Shown: positions 6,321 to 13,463 of the stretch, piece by piece
Position numbering within the stretch: position 1 is the stretch's first letter
Layout: each line of letters begins with the position of its first letter
NCBI GenBank assembly: GCA_964644675.1
Contig: CAZXWK010000040.1
Location: forward strand, 1 to 18,504
Source of the DNA: CAZXWK01 sp964644675
Lineage (GTDB): Bacteria > Actinomycetota > Coriobacteriia > Anaerosomatales > JAAXUF01
Reading direction: 5' to 3'
Length of the DNA stretch: 18,504 nucleotides
The notes under the pieces: model-generated
The model's input: the letters and a program-made list of their open reading frames with translations, nothing else
Told to the model about the DNA's origin: nothing
Databases searched by the model: none
Translations under genes and position numbers: made by a program

Positions 6321-6659
6321 ATGGAGACAACGACGACGGCCACCGACGTGGCGAGGACCGGCAGCTGGGCCACCCAGACCCCGGGCGAGAAGCTCTTCTC
6401 GCTGACGGTCGGCGGGCTCGCCACCCTCGTGAACGTGGCGTTCGCCTACTACCTGTTCACCGACCCGACCCGGCTCACCGAGCTGTGGATGTGGACGCGG
6501 TCGCTGCCGCTGCTCGCTCAGGGCGTCATCTGGCTGCTCTGCCTGCCGTGGATGGTGGCGCTGTGGATGTGGAGCATGCCGTGGGCGTTCGCCCTGCGGA
6601 TCGTGCTGGTCGTAGGGATCCTGCTGTTCACCGAGTTCCTGATGTACCCGTTCAAGTAG
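6321..6659 (+). CDS. Small three-helix membrane protein, unknown function
   Basis: Protein of 112 residues with a hydrophilic, threonine-rich N-terminus (1-22) and three predicted membrane helices at about 26-46, 62-84 and 87-109. The second and third are rich in tryptophan and methionine (PWMVALWMWSMPW). I recognise no family and no catalytic motif. Two adjacent ATG codons (6318 and 6321) are possible; 6321 has the better distance from GGAG at 6311-6314. It lies just after a TetR-type operator and 17 bases before the next small membrane gene, so it is probably the first gene of a TetR-controlled cassette. Confidence 0.72.
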   Translation: METTTTATDVARTGSWATQTPGEKLFSLTVGGLATLVNVAFAYYLFTDPTRLTELWMWTRSLPLLAQGVIWLLCLPWMVALWMWSMPWAFALRIVLVVGILLFTEFLMYPFK

Positions 6660-6676
6660 CCGAGAAGGAGACCGAG

Positions 6677-6958
6677 ATGTTGAGGATGGCGTTCTGGGGA
6701 GTGTTCGTGGCCGGGTTCGTGGCGTGCTCGACGCTGGGCATCGGCCCGGTGCTCAAGCGGATGGGTGGCGACTGGACGAGCCTGCCGATGCTCGCGGGCA
6801 TCGTGCTGGGCATCGCGATCGTGGCGCTCGCCGGCGCGTTCGTGAGCGGCGCGCGCCCGGCGTTCCTGGCCAGCGACACGGCGATGGTGGTCGCGCTCGT
6901 GGTGCTCGTGGCGGCGAAGGTCGCGGTGGGCGCGGCGACGATGGTGGTCGTGCGATGA
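6677..6958 (+). CDS. Small hydrophobic membrane protein, unknown function
   Basis: Protein of 93 residues with hydrophobic segments near 4-24, 36-57 and 66-91 and only short polar links (KRMGGDW at 27-33, SGARP at 57-61). No known family is recognised. The ATG has AAGGAG six bases upstream. The gene follows the preceding membrane protein by 17 bases, and its stop overlaps the ATG of the next gene (ATGA), so it is almost certainly in one operon with both. It may form a complex with the upstream protein, but that is a guess from context only. Confidence 0.68.
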   Translation: MLRMAFWGVFVAGFVACSTLGIGPVLKRMGGDWTSLPMLAGIVLGIAIVALAGAFVSGARPAFLASDTAMVVALVVLVAAKVAVGAATMVVVR

Positions 6959-7074
6959 GCTGGATCGCGCTGATCGGCTTGGTGCTGGCGGGGGCCGCGG
7001 GTACGCTCGCGGCCCAGGTTGGTGCGCCAGACGGCGGCCCGCACGCGGCGCCCGCGCAGTCGCGGGTGCGTTGA
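6955..7074 (+). CDS. 39-aa hydrophobic peptide, translationally coupled
   Basis: Short frame of 39 residues starting at an ATG that overlaps the previous stop (ATGA). It has one hydrophobic segment (residues 3-20, IALIGLVLAGAAGTLAA) and a polar tail rich in Ala, Pro and Gly. It resembles a single-helix membrane peptide or the small subunit of a complex. With no homologue recognised and a short length, chance is possible; the coupling and the helix are the only support. Confidence 0.5.
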   Translation: MSWIALIGLVLAGAAGTLAAQVGAPDGGPHAAPAQSRVR

Positions 7075-7149
7075 GAGCGCGTCGCCGTCATGGGCGCTAC
7101 GCTACGTGCCCCCGTGGCCGGCGCCCGCTGAGCGGAGCGCGCCCACGTT

Positions 7150-8241
7150 CTACCGCCGGTCGGCGAGCGCCGTCGAGCCGCCCGCCACGTCCTCGCGCAG
7201 CACCCGCCGCATGCGCGCGGGCTCCTCGAACATGGGGCTGTGGGCCGAGTCCTCGAACGTGTAGAACCCCTTGGCCGGCGCGTCGAGCTTCTCGAAGTAG
7301 TCGCGCGCCAGGTCGTAGTTGGTGGTGTAGTCGTAGCGGCCCTGCACGAAGTATGCGGGTACCTCGATCGCCGGCACCTCGTCGCGCATGTCCACCGTCA
7401 TGAACTCGTCCCAGAAGCGCTTCTTCGAGGCGATCTTGCCGCGCCACAGGTTCGCCTTCTCGGCCAGGGTGTACTCGTGCGACTTCCAGGAGGGCACGAA
7501 GACGCCGGTCTCGACCGACTTCATGTCGCGCGTCGTGCCCACGCCCAGGCGGTGCATGACGCCGTCGCGCATCGCGTTCCACTTGGGCGGCAGCGGCGCA
7601 TCGGTGGTGACGGGCGAGGCCTCGAGCTTGCGCACCATGGCCGCGTCTCCAGCTTCGCGGTAGGCCGCCAGCGCGTAGTCGTAGGCGAGCCTCTCGGACT
7701 CGATCTGGTGGGTGATCTGGCCCATGCCGATGTAAGCGTGGAAGCGCTCGGGGGCGCGCTCGGCGGCGCGGATGCCGATGTAGGAGCCCCACGAGTGCGC
7801 GAGCAGGTAGACCTTGTCCTGGCCGAACCGCTTGCGGAGGTAGTCGGTGACCGCGATGGTGTCGTCCACGAGCTGGTCGACGGTCATCGAATCCGGAGCC
7901 GAGGCGCCGGCGCCGTAGGACAGCCCGGCGCCGCGCTGGTCCCACCACACCACCGTGAAGTCCTGCTCGAGCCCGGTGGGTCGGGTCGCGTCGAGGAAGT
8001 ACTCGGGCATGCCGGGTCCGCCGTGCACGATCAGCAGCACCGGATTACTCGGGTCGGCGGAGCGGATGACCATGCCCTGCTCGGTGCCGTTGACGGGCAC
8101 GCGGATCTTCTCGGCGATGGAGCCGGGGACCGGGCGGCCGGAGGCGTCGGTGACGGGGCGGACACGGCCGGGGCTCCACGCGATCAGGACGCCGATCAGA
8201 GCGCAGAGCAGCGCGATGCCGACGATGGTCACGTACTGCAT
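7150..8241 (-). CDS. Membrane-anchored alpha/beta hydrolase, proline-iminopeptidase-like (S33)
   Basis: Protein of 363 residues from the chosen ATG at 8241. An N-terminal membrane anchor (residues 2-22) is followed by an alpha/beta-hydrolase domain facing outward. Visible elements: HGGPG oxyanion motif (73-77), DQRGAG (101-106), nucleophile S150 in AHSWGS, acid D304 in GRYDY and histidine H334 in DSAHSP, a complete triad. A cap region lies between about 175 and 285. The pattern matches peptidase family S33, which cleaves N-terminal proline or small esters; the substrate is unknown. The ATG at 8241 has GGAAGG upstream, whereas an ATG at 8268 has none. It is the last gene of the CPBP - tetR - hydrolase operon. 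Confidence 0.87.
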   Translation of the reverse strand: MQYVTIVGIALLCALIGVLIAWSPGRVRPVTDASGRPVPGSIAEKIRVPVNGTEQGMVIRSADPSNPVLLIVHGGPGMPEYFLDATRPTGLEQDFTVVWWDQRGAGLSYGAGASAPDSMTVDQLVDDTIAVTDYLRKRFGQDKVYLLAHSWGSYIGIRAAERAPERFHAYIGMGQITHQIESERLAYDYALAAYREAGDAAMVRKLEASPVTTDAPLPPKWNAMRDGVMHRLGVGTTRDMKSVETGVFVPSWKSHEYTLAEKANLWRGKIASKKRFWDEFMTVDMRDEVPAIEVPAYFVQGRYDYTTNYDLARDYFEKLDAPAKGFYTFEDSAHSPMFEEPARMRRVLREDVAGGSTALADRR

Positions 8242-8272
8242 GACTCGCCTTCCACTGAGTGTGCGCATGGGA

Positions 8273-8926
8273 CTAGGGGATCCGGTCGGTGACGAGGCCC
8301 TTGATGAGCGCCGAGAGGCCCGCCTCGAAGTCGGCCTCCCAGTCGCCGAGGCCCTCTGGGTGCTCCATGACCGCGAACATGGCGGGGAACTCCTCGGGCG
8401 TGAGTTCGGTGTAGTCGCCTTCGCGCGCGTCGCTGAGCTCGGAGTCGTTGACGTGGTTCGCGTACATCGTGGTGACGCCCACCGCGTACTGCCCGATCAC
8501 GTTCACCGTCTGCATGGCCTGGGACGGCGGCATTCCCGCGTCCGAGAGGATCTGCAGCAGCTTCTCGACGGGCCGCAGCTGCACGGGCGTCCGCAGCGAC
8601 CGGCTCATCACGATCATCGAGGCGCGCGGGTGGTTGAGCAAGGCATCGCGGATCGCGTGGGCGACGCCGGCGACGCGCGTCTCGATCGGCGCGGACGGGT
8701 CGTCCTCGGTGAGGTCGACCTCGGCCATGCCGGCGTCGAGGATCAGGTCGTAGAGCGCCGACTTGTCGGGCACGTGGTAGTAGAGCGACATCGTGCCCAC
8801 GCCCAGCTCGGAGGCGAGCTTGCGCATCGACAGCGCGTCGAGCCCGTCGCGGTCGACGATCTCCATCGCCGCCGAGACGATCTGCTCGCGGGTCAGCGTG
8901 GGGGTGTTGGCTTTGCGCGGGACCAT
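8273..8926 (-). CDS. TetR family regulator with TetR-type C-terminal domain
   Basis: Protein of 217 residues. The N-terminal HTH spans about residues 10-58 (LTREQIVSAAMEIVDRDG, then SMRKLASELGVGTMSLYYHV). The C-terminal all-helical domain resembles TetR_C class 1, as in tetracycline-type repressors, with a VIGQYAVGVTTM helix. The ATG at 8926 has AGGAG eight bases upstream; a GTG at 8935 is too close to that site. It starts 15 bases after the CPBP gene stop and is followed by the hydrolase gene, so it is the middle gene of one operon. Two identical operator arms in the operon promoter make autorepression very likely. Confidence 0.9.
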   Translation of the reverse strand: MVPRKANTPTLTREQIVSAAMEIVDRDGLDALSMRKLASELGVGTMSLYYHVPDKSALYDLILDAGMAEVDLTEDDPSAPIETRVAGVAHAIRDALLNHPRASMIVMSRSLRTPVQLRPVEKLLQILSDAGMPPSQAMQTVNVIGQYAVGVTTMYANHVNDSELSDAREGDYTELTPEEFPAMFAVMEHPEGLGDWEADFEAGLSALIKGLVTDRIP

Positions 8927-8941
8927 GGGTTCCACTCCTGC

Positions 8942-9856
8942 CTAGAGCGACGGCGCGACGACCACGTCGGAATCTGTGGTGTCGTACAGCGTACTATCGG
9001 CGGGCACGGTGGTCGACGACGCGCCCACGAACGACGCTTCGTCGACGCCGGGCATGAGCACGTTTGTCACGCCGCCGCCGGGCGTGAACAGGGCCTTGCG
9101 GTTGATGAGGACGACCAACACGGCGATCAGCGCGAACACGAGCGAGTCGTAGGGCTGGGCGTCGGGCCAGATGGGGTTGTTCATCTGGAAGTGGTAGAAC
9201 GCCGCGATGAGGATGCTGCCGCGCCCCGCGTTGAAGAGCGGCGTGAGAATGAACGAGATGGACACGACGCCGATGAAGAAGGCGGGGAACGACCAGCGGC
9301 TCTGCGGCGTGCCGCTCATGAGGAACGCCGGCACGTGCCACACCGCCCACAGCGTCGAGAGGATCAGGTCCGCGACGATCGGACGGAAGCGGCGCTGCAG
9401 CAGCGGCAGGGCGACGCCCCGCCATCCGAACTCCTCCATGGGGCCGATGAGCATGCCGAGCAGCAGCGCGGGGACCACGGTGTACCAGGGAGTGAACCGG
9501 AACCCCAGATCGGCCCCCTTCATCCACGCGGCCAGGTAGAACGCCGCCGGTATGCCCAGCACAAGGTAGAGCGCCCAGCCGGCGGGGATACGCCACAGGC
9601 TCAGCCGCTTGAGGAAGTTGCCCAGGCCCCGCAGACCGTAGTGCCGCACCACCAGCGCGATCCCGGAAAGCCCCGGCGCGTAGACGGCGAGTATGAACAG
9701 GGGGTTGGTGTAGCCGATCGGGCCGAAGATGGGCTCGATCTGGTCCGAGAAGAAGATCGCCAGTGAGGCCAGGCCCCACGACAGTCCGAATGCCATGGCG
9801 AAGAACGGCCAGACCGTCCGGAACGTCATCTCCTTGCGCGCGGTCGAGGTGCTCAT
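8942..9856 (-). CDS. CPBP family intramembrane glutamic endopeptidase
   Basis: Polytopic membrane protein of 304 residues of the CAAX protease/bacteriocin-processing (Abi) family. Conserved elements: EEFGWRG (141-147) with the catalytic glutamates E141/E142 and the arginine, WHVPAFL with H174, and H222 plus N226 in FYHFQMNN. About seven to eight hydrophobic segments lie between residues 14 and 255. The last 45 residues form an unusual polar tail rich in Thr, Ser, Asp and Val, possibly outside the membrane core. The ATG at 9856 has AGGAG seven bases upstream. It is the first gene of the operon; the target protein or peptide is unknown. Confidence 0.9.
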   Translation of the reverse strand: MSTSTARKEMTFRTVWPFFAMAFGLSWGLASLAIFFSDQIEPIFGPIGYTNPLFILAVYAPGLSGIALVVRHYGLRGLGNFLKRLSLWRIPAGWALYLVLGIPAAFYLAAWMKGADLGFRFTPWYTVVPALLLGMLIGPMEEFGWRGVALPLLQRRFRPIVADLILSTLWAVWHVPAFLMSGTPQSRWSFPAFFIGVVSISFILTPLFNAGRGSILIAAFYHFQMNNPIWPDAQPYDSLVFALIAVLVVLINRKALFTPGGGVTNVLMPGVDEASFVGASSTTVPADSTLYDTTDSDVVVAPSL

Positions 9857-9866
9857 GTCCAGCTCC

Positions 9867-9927
9867 TATCGTACGGTGTACCAAACTCTCCGAGAGTAGT
9901 TATCGGACACCGTACGATAAAAGTCAA
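9867..9927 (-). promoter_or_regulatory. Promoter with two TetR operator arms before the CPBP operon
   Basis: On the minus strand TTGACT (plus 9922-9927) and GATAAC (plus 9899-9904) are 17 bases apart. One 13-bp arm (9907-9919) fills the spacer. Its perfect inverted copy (9867-9879, TATCGTACGGTGT) lies between the predicted start point and the ribosome site. Between the arms is a further palindrome ACTCTC-C-GAGAGT (9885-9897). Each arm contains the palindrome CGTACG, so each may be one operator; their centres are 40 bp apart. Confidence 0.75.
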
Positions 9928-9964
9928 GAGGGAAGCTTCGTCTTGTTGCCGACCGACCGCCCCG

Positions 9965-10648
9965 CTACCAGGCGTTGGAGATGACCGATGCGGGCGAGTC
10001 CGGATTCACCTGCAGCACGAGTCCGTGCTCGTCGCCCGGCTGGCCCCACGCGAAGACGAGCCCCGTGAGCTGGAACTTGGACAGCTGCTTGTCCGAGAAG
10101 TTTGCGCCGAACCATGCCTGCGCCTTGGCGACCGCGTCCTTCTGGCGCTGCGTGGTCGCCTCGATCGCCTGCACGTAGACGCTGGGCACCTGGTACACGA
10201 AGTACTGCGGGTTGACGTCGGCGGTGGTCAGCTCGCCGGGCTTGTTCCACGCGCCCTCGGTCGTGACCTTGCCGTCGAGCACGATGACCGAGCCCATGTT
10301 GAACTTGCCGTCGGTCAGCTTGTCCGAGCTGCCGGTCACCGCGTAGCCGATGAACCGCGGCTCCGCGTTGGCCTCGTTGCGGAACACGACCGTGTTCGCA
10401 TCCTGCTTGAGGTTGTTCTCGGCCATCGCGAGGTAGGCCTTGTAGCTCTCGCCGATGTTGGCGACCGCCTTGGACTCGGCGGCCCCCTCAGGAGCGAGCG
10501 CGGGATAGGTCACCGGTCCGCTCTGCGAGGACGTCGACGCGGACTCCGAAGTGGTCGCCTCGGAGCTCGTCGGCGTGGCTGCCTTGCCCGAGCAGCCTGA
10601 GAGCACAGCGGTGGCCAGCACGATGGCCAGCACCAGTCGTCTATCCAT
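9965..10648 (-). CDS. Predicted lipoprotein of unknown function
   Basis: Exported protein of 227 residues. The signal peptide MDRRLVLAIVLATAVLSGC has a lipobox LSGC with C19 as the lipidated residue. A Ser/Thr-rich linker follows (20-45) and then a soluble domain to the end. I recognise no family; the segment AVAKAQAWFGANFSDKQL and the final region around GLVLQV look like ordinary alpha/beta domain parts. The ATG at 10648 has GGGGAGG six bases upstream; the frame stays open into the permease gene but that part is non-coding here. It lies 89 bases after the ABC permease on the same strand, with two hairpins between, so it may be a separate unit. Confidence 0.8.
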   Translation of the reverse strand: MDRRLVLAIVLATAVLSGCSGKAATPTSSEATTSESASTSSQSGPVTYPALAPEGAAESKAVANIGESYKAYLAMAENNLKQDANTVVFRNEANAEPRFIGYAVTGSSDKLTDGKFNMGSVIVLDGKVTTEGAWNKPGELTTADVNPQYFVYQVPSVYVQAIEATTQRQKDAVAKAQAWFGANFSDKQLSKFQLTGLVFAWGQPGDEHGLVLQVNPDSPASVISNAW

Positions 10649-10669
10649 GTTCGCCTCCCCAGCCGAGAA

Positions 10670-10734
10670 CCTCTCTCGATGGTATCGGCCGCATGACCGG
10701 GAAGCGAGAGAGGGGAGCCCCGCCGACCGGCGGG
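10670..10734 (-). terminator. Two hairpins between the ABC permease and lipoprotein genes
   Basis: A 6-bp GC stem CCCGCC-GACC-GGCGGG (10719-10734) lies just after the permease stop, without a T-run. A 9-bp inverted repeat (10670-10678/10705-10713, CCTCTCTCG/CGAGAGAGG) with a 26-base centre follows. The first may end the permease transcript; the second could be an operator around a lipoprotein promoter. Confidence 0.35.
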
Positions 10735-10737
10735 CCG

Positions 10738-11499
10738 CTATGCGAGCTTTCGGCGGTAGATGAGCATGGCGACGGTGTAGGCGATCAGCAGCACGCCGAC
10801 GCACCAGGCGAGCGCGACCCAGATGTCGGTGCCGACGGGCTGCCCGGTGAACAGGTCGCGGATCGCGTTGACGATCGAGGTCACGGGCTGGTTCTCGGCG
10901 AAGGCGCGCACGGGGCCGGGCATCGTCTCGGTGGGTACGAACGCCGAGCTGATGAACGGCAGGAACAGGAGCGGGTAGGCGAACGCGCTTGCGCCGTCGA
11001 CCGACTTCGCGGTCAGACCCGGAATCACGGCGATCCACGTCAGCGCGAGGGTGAACAGCACGAGGATGCCGGCGACGGCAAACCATGCTGCCGCACCCGC
11101 TGCGGGCCGGAAGCCCATGATGAAGGCCACGCCCACCACCACCGCCAGCGACATGAGGATCGCGACGAGCGAGGTGAGCACGTGGGCCCAGAGCACGGAT
11201 GACCGGCTGATCGGCATCGAGTGGAACCGGTCGAAGATGCCGCTCTGCATGTCGAGGAAGAGCCGGTACGCCGTGTACGACACGCCCGAAGCGACCGTGA
11301 TGAGCAGGATGCCGGGCAGCAGGTAGCCCACGTACGAGTCCGAGCCGGACTGGATCGCGCCGCCGAACACGTAGACGAACAGCAGCAGGAACGCGATCGG
11401 CATGATCGTGGTGGTGATGATGGTGTCGAGACTGCGGGTGATGTGGCGCAGCGATCGTCCCGTGAGGACAGCGGTATCGCCGATGAAGTGCGTGTTCAT
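10738..11499 (-). CDS. ABC-2 type transporter permease (DrrB-like)
   Basis: Membrane subunit of 253 residues with six predicted helices (near 25-48, 58-80, 105-128, 138-160, 170-190 and 228-248). The region YRLFLDMQSGIFDRFHSMPISRSSVLW (about 78-104) is the conserved cytoplasmic coupling segment of DrrB-type exporters. The ATG lies eight bases after the ATPase stop. It pairs with the upstream ATPase to form an exporter, usually of drugs, antibiotics or lipids; the substrate is not known. It is the last gene of the padR operon before the hairpins at 10719-10734. Confidence 0.9.
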   Translation of the reverse strand: MNTHFIGDTAVLTGRSLRHITRSLDTIITTTIMPIAFLLLFVYVFGGAIQSGSDSYVGYLLPGILLITVASGVSYTAYRLFLDMQSGIFDRFHSMPISRSSVLWAHVLTSLVAILMSLAVVVGVAFIMGFRPAAGAAAWFAVAGILVLFTLALTWIAVIPGLTAKSVDGASAFAYPLLFLPFISSAFVPTETMPGPVRAFAENQPVTSIVNAIRDLFTGQPVGTDIWVALAWCVGVLLIAYTVAMLIYRRKLA

Positions 11500-11507
11500 C
11501 GTGGGTC

Positions 11508-12338
11508 CTATCTGGTCTCGGCCGATGCTGTGGCCGTTGTGGTTTCGCGCTCAGCGCCCTCGTCTCCGACGATGGCGAGGAAGACGTCCTCGAGGGTCGG
11601 CTGCTTCTCGACGTACTCGATCTTGGCTGGCGGCAGGAGCTGCTTGAGCTCGGCGAGGGTGCCGTTGACGATGATCCGGCCGCCGTGCAGGATCGCGATC
11701 CGGTCGGCGAGGTGCTCGGCCTCGTCGAGGTCCTGCGTGGTGAGCAGCACCGTGGTGCCGCGGGACGCGAGCCCCTTCACGGTGTCCCACACCTCGAGGC
11801 GCGCCTGGGGGTCGAGCCCGGTCGTGGGCTCGTCGAGGAAGATGACCGGCGGATTCCCGATCAGGCTCATCGCGATGTCGAGCCGCCGACGCATGCCGCC
11901 CGAGTACGTCGACACCTTGCGCGCAGCCGCGTCGGTCAGCGAGAAGCGGGCGAGCAGGGCATCGGCGATCGCGCCCGGGTCATCCAGGTGCCGCAGCCGG
12001 GCTACGAGCACCAGGTTCTCTCGGCCGGTCAGGACCTCGTCGACTGCTGCGAACTGCCCGGTGAGGCTGATCGACTGCCGCACCTGCGCGGCCTGCGTCG
12101 CGACGTCATAGCCGTCGACGCTCGCGGTGCCCGCGTCGGCCTTCAGCAGCGTGGACAGAATGTGCACGACCGTGGTCTTGCCCGCTCCGTTCGAGCCGAG
12201 CAGCGCGAAGATGCTGCCGCACTCGACGTCGAAGTCGACGCCCTTGAGCACGCGCAGGTCCTTGTACGACTTCTCGAGTCCCTGCACGTGGATCGCGGTC
12301 CCACGGGTCGCGGTCCCGCCGGCGTCTGCCGTGGTCAC
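11508..12338 (-). CDS. ABC transporter ATP-binding protein (DrrA-like)
   Basis: ATPase of 276 residues. Walker A GSNGAGKTT (48-56), Q-loop TGQF (Q95), signature YSGGM (145-149), Walker B VIFLDEPTTGLD (165-176) and the switch TTQDLDEAE with Q202 in place of histidine, which is usual in the DrrA group. The C-terminal PTLEDVFLAIVG is also typical of that group. The GTG start overlaps the TGA of the DUF1048 gene (GTGA), so translation is coupled. Its role is to power the permease encoded next; the operon start is the PadR-controlled promoter at 13072-13099. Confidence 0.92.
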   Translation of the reverse strand: MTTADAGGTATRGTAIHVQGLEKSYKDLRVLKGVDFDVECGSIFALLGSNGAGKTTVVHILSTLLKADAGTASVDGYDVATQAAQVRQSISLTGQFAAVDEVLTGRENLVLVARLRHLDDPGAIADALLARFSLTDAAARKVSTYSGGMRRRLDIAMSLIGNPPVIFLDEPTTGLDPQARLEVWDTVKGLASRGTTVLLTTQDLDEAEHLADRIAILHGGRIIVNGTLAELKQLLPPAKIEYVEKQPTLEDVFLAIVGDEGAERETTTATASAETR

Positions 12339-12694
12339 TGCTGCGCCTCTGCCGACTCGATGGCCTTGATGAGTCGAGCGCGTTCCTTGTCGATCCAGTG
12401 CGTGCCACCGTAGGCCTCGGCGAACGTCTCGGCGAACTCGACGGGGTCGTCGCCGACGATCTCGCGGACGGGCGTGCCGTCCACCGCAGCCCGTTCCCAC
12501 AGCTCGACGAGGTCGTTCATCATCGTCATGAGAGTCTCGCCGTCGACGATGCCGCCGTAGTACATGAAGTACCGGTGCATCGCCTTCGCGGCGGTGCCGT
12601 ACGGCTCGGGAAGCGCATCCATGCGAGCCTTGAGCTGCCGGTACTGCTTCTTCTGCTCGAGAGACCCGGTGATGGTCTCAATCCAGTTGGCCAT
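12335..12694 (-). CDS. DUF1048 family protein
   Basis: Soluble protein of 119 residues with the start WIETITGSLEQKKQYRQLKARMDALPEPY and predicted all-helical content, matching DUF1048. This family is regularly found beside PadR regulators and ABC-2 exporters, as here, but its function is not known. The ATG lies two bases after the padR stop with TGGAG about five bases upstream, and the stop overlaps the ATPase start. The open frame continues upstream through padR in another frame; that extension is not coding. Confidence 0.85.
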   Translation of the reverse strand: MANWIETITGSLEQKKQYRQLKARMDALPEPYGTAAKAMHRYFMYYGGIVDGETLMTMMNDLVELWERAAVDGTPVREIVGDDPVEFAETFAEAYGGTHWIDKERARLIKAIESAEAQQ

Positions 12695-12696
12695 GG

Positions 12697-13026
12697 TTAC
12701 TCCACTCCTTCGTGCAGTTGTTCGAGTCGTTGTGCGATGAACGTCCAGGTCTCCCAGAACTCGCCCATGTACTCGCGGCCCTTGGCGTTGAGCGAGTACA
12801 CCTTGCGCGGCGGGCCCAGCTCCGACGGGACCTTCTCGACGTCGACGAGGCCCTTCTGCTCGATCCGGACGAGCAGCGCGTAGACGGTGCCTTCGGCGAT
12901 GTCCGAGAACCCCATCTCCCGCAGCCGCGCGGTGATCTCGTATCCGTACGCGGGTCGCCCGGACAGGAGCTGCAGGACGATGCCGTCCAGCGTTCCTTTG
13001 AGCATCTCCGTCATCTGCTTGGCCAC
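12697..13026 (-). CDS. PadR family transcriptional regulator
   Basis: Winged-helix regulator of 109 residues, the short PadR type (as in LmrR). The N-terminal domain KGTLDGIVLQLLSGRPAYGYEI (10-31), the EGTVYALLVRIEQKGLV region (45-61) and the wing with PPRKVYSLNAKG (72-83) are clear. A C-terminal helix gives the dimer interface. The GTG start has AAGGAGGTG six bases upstream. It leads an operon with DUF1048 and an ABC exporter, so by analogy with LmrR-type systems it probably represses the exporter until a transported compound binds. Its promoter holds several TACTA/TAGTA half-sites. Confidence 0.92.
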   Translation of the reverse strand: MAKQMTEMLKGTLDGIVLQLLSGRPAYGYEITARLREMGFSDIAEGTVYALLVRIEQKGLVDVEKVPSELGPPRKVYSLNAKGREYMGEFWETWTFIAQRLEQLHEGVE

Positions 13027-13044
13027 GGGACACCTCCTTCGATG

Positions 13045-13099
13045 CTACCTAGTGTCATTGACTACTGGTACATAGTAACACTTAGTAGCGGGGATGCAA
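13045..13099 (-). promoter_or_regulatory. Promoter and PadR operator region of the ABC exporter operon
   Basis: On the minus strand TTGCAT (plus 13094-13099) and TACTAT (plus 13072-13077) are 16 bases apart. An imperfect inverted repeat (13045-13055/13078-13088, 9 of 11 matched) flanks the start region, and ACTA/TAGT pairs lie inside (13061-13064/13073-13076). TACTA or TAGTA elements recur several times; PadR proteins favour such AT-rich palindromes. Confidence 0.6.
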
Positions 13100-13198
13100 G
13101 CTGCCGTGCCGGCACGCAAACCGAGCGTTCCCACGTACGAGAGGTCCCTTTCGGGGTAGAAGCCCCTCGGCATGACGGGATGCGACGAGGAGGGCGAT

Positions 13199-13387
13199 GT
13201 GGGCAACGCGAGTAACAACGGTGCTGCCGCGGGGGCCGGGGCGGTCTACGGGTTGGGGTTCTTCGGCGCGGCCGTGTACTACATCCAGACCGCCACGAGC
13301 TTCTTCGGTGGGCTGATCGGGTTCATCAAGGCGTTCTTCTGGCCCGGCTTCATGGTCTACGAGCTGATGAAGTTCCTGAAGATGTAG
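13199..13387 (+). CDS. 62-aa glycine-rich membrane protein, unknown function
   Basis: Small protein with a polar start (MGNASNNG), a Gly/Ala-rich hydrophobic segment (about 9-35) and a second aromatic segment (about 36-56), ending in a basic KFLKM. It looks like a two-helix membrane protein or a membrane-active peptide. I recognise no family. The GTG at 13199 has GAGGAGGG about six bases upstream; an ATG at 13172 in the same frame has no ribosome site. The gene has no close partner: the next gene starts 76 bases later on the same strand. Confidence 0.65.
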   Translation: MGNASNNGAAAGAGAVYGLGFFGAAVYYIQTATSFFGGLIGFIKAFFWPGFMVYELMKFLKM

Positions 13388-13463
13388 GGAATGCGGCGCT
13401 GGTATCCTTCTGGCCGACCATCTTCGAGGCGATGTGTGGCCTCGCAGGACTCCCGGAGGCCGC

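Noticed and set aside
7240..9766. Long plus-strand open frames opposite the hydrolase, tetR and CPBP genes
   Set aside because: His/Arg/Val-rich shadow translations of well-recognised minus-strand genes.
10649..11086. N-terminal extension of the lipoprotein frame into the permease gene
   Set aside because: It overlaps the permease in another frame and would destroy the lipoprotein signal at 10648.
13089..13198. Possible riboswitch or leader RNA before the 62-aa gene
   Set aside because: Short stems (GGGG/CCCC, 12-bp palindrome) but no recognised consensus; too weak to call.
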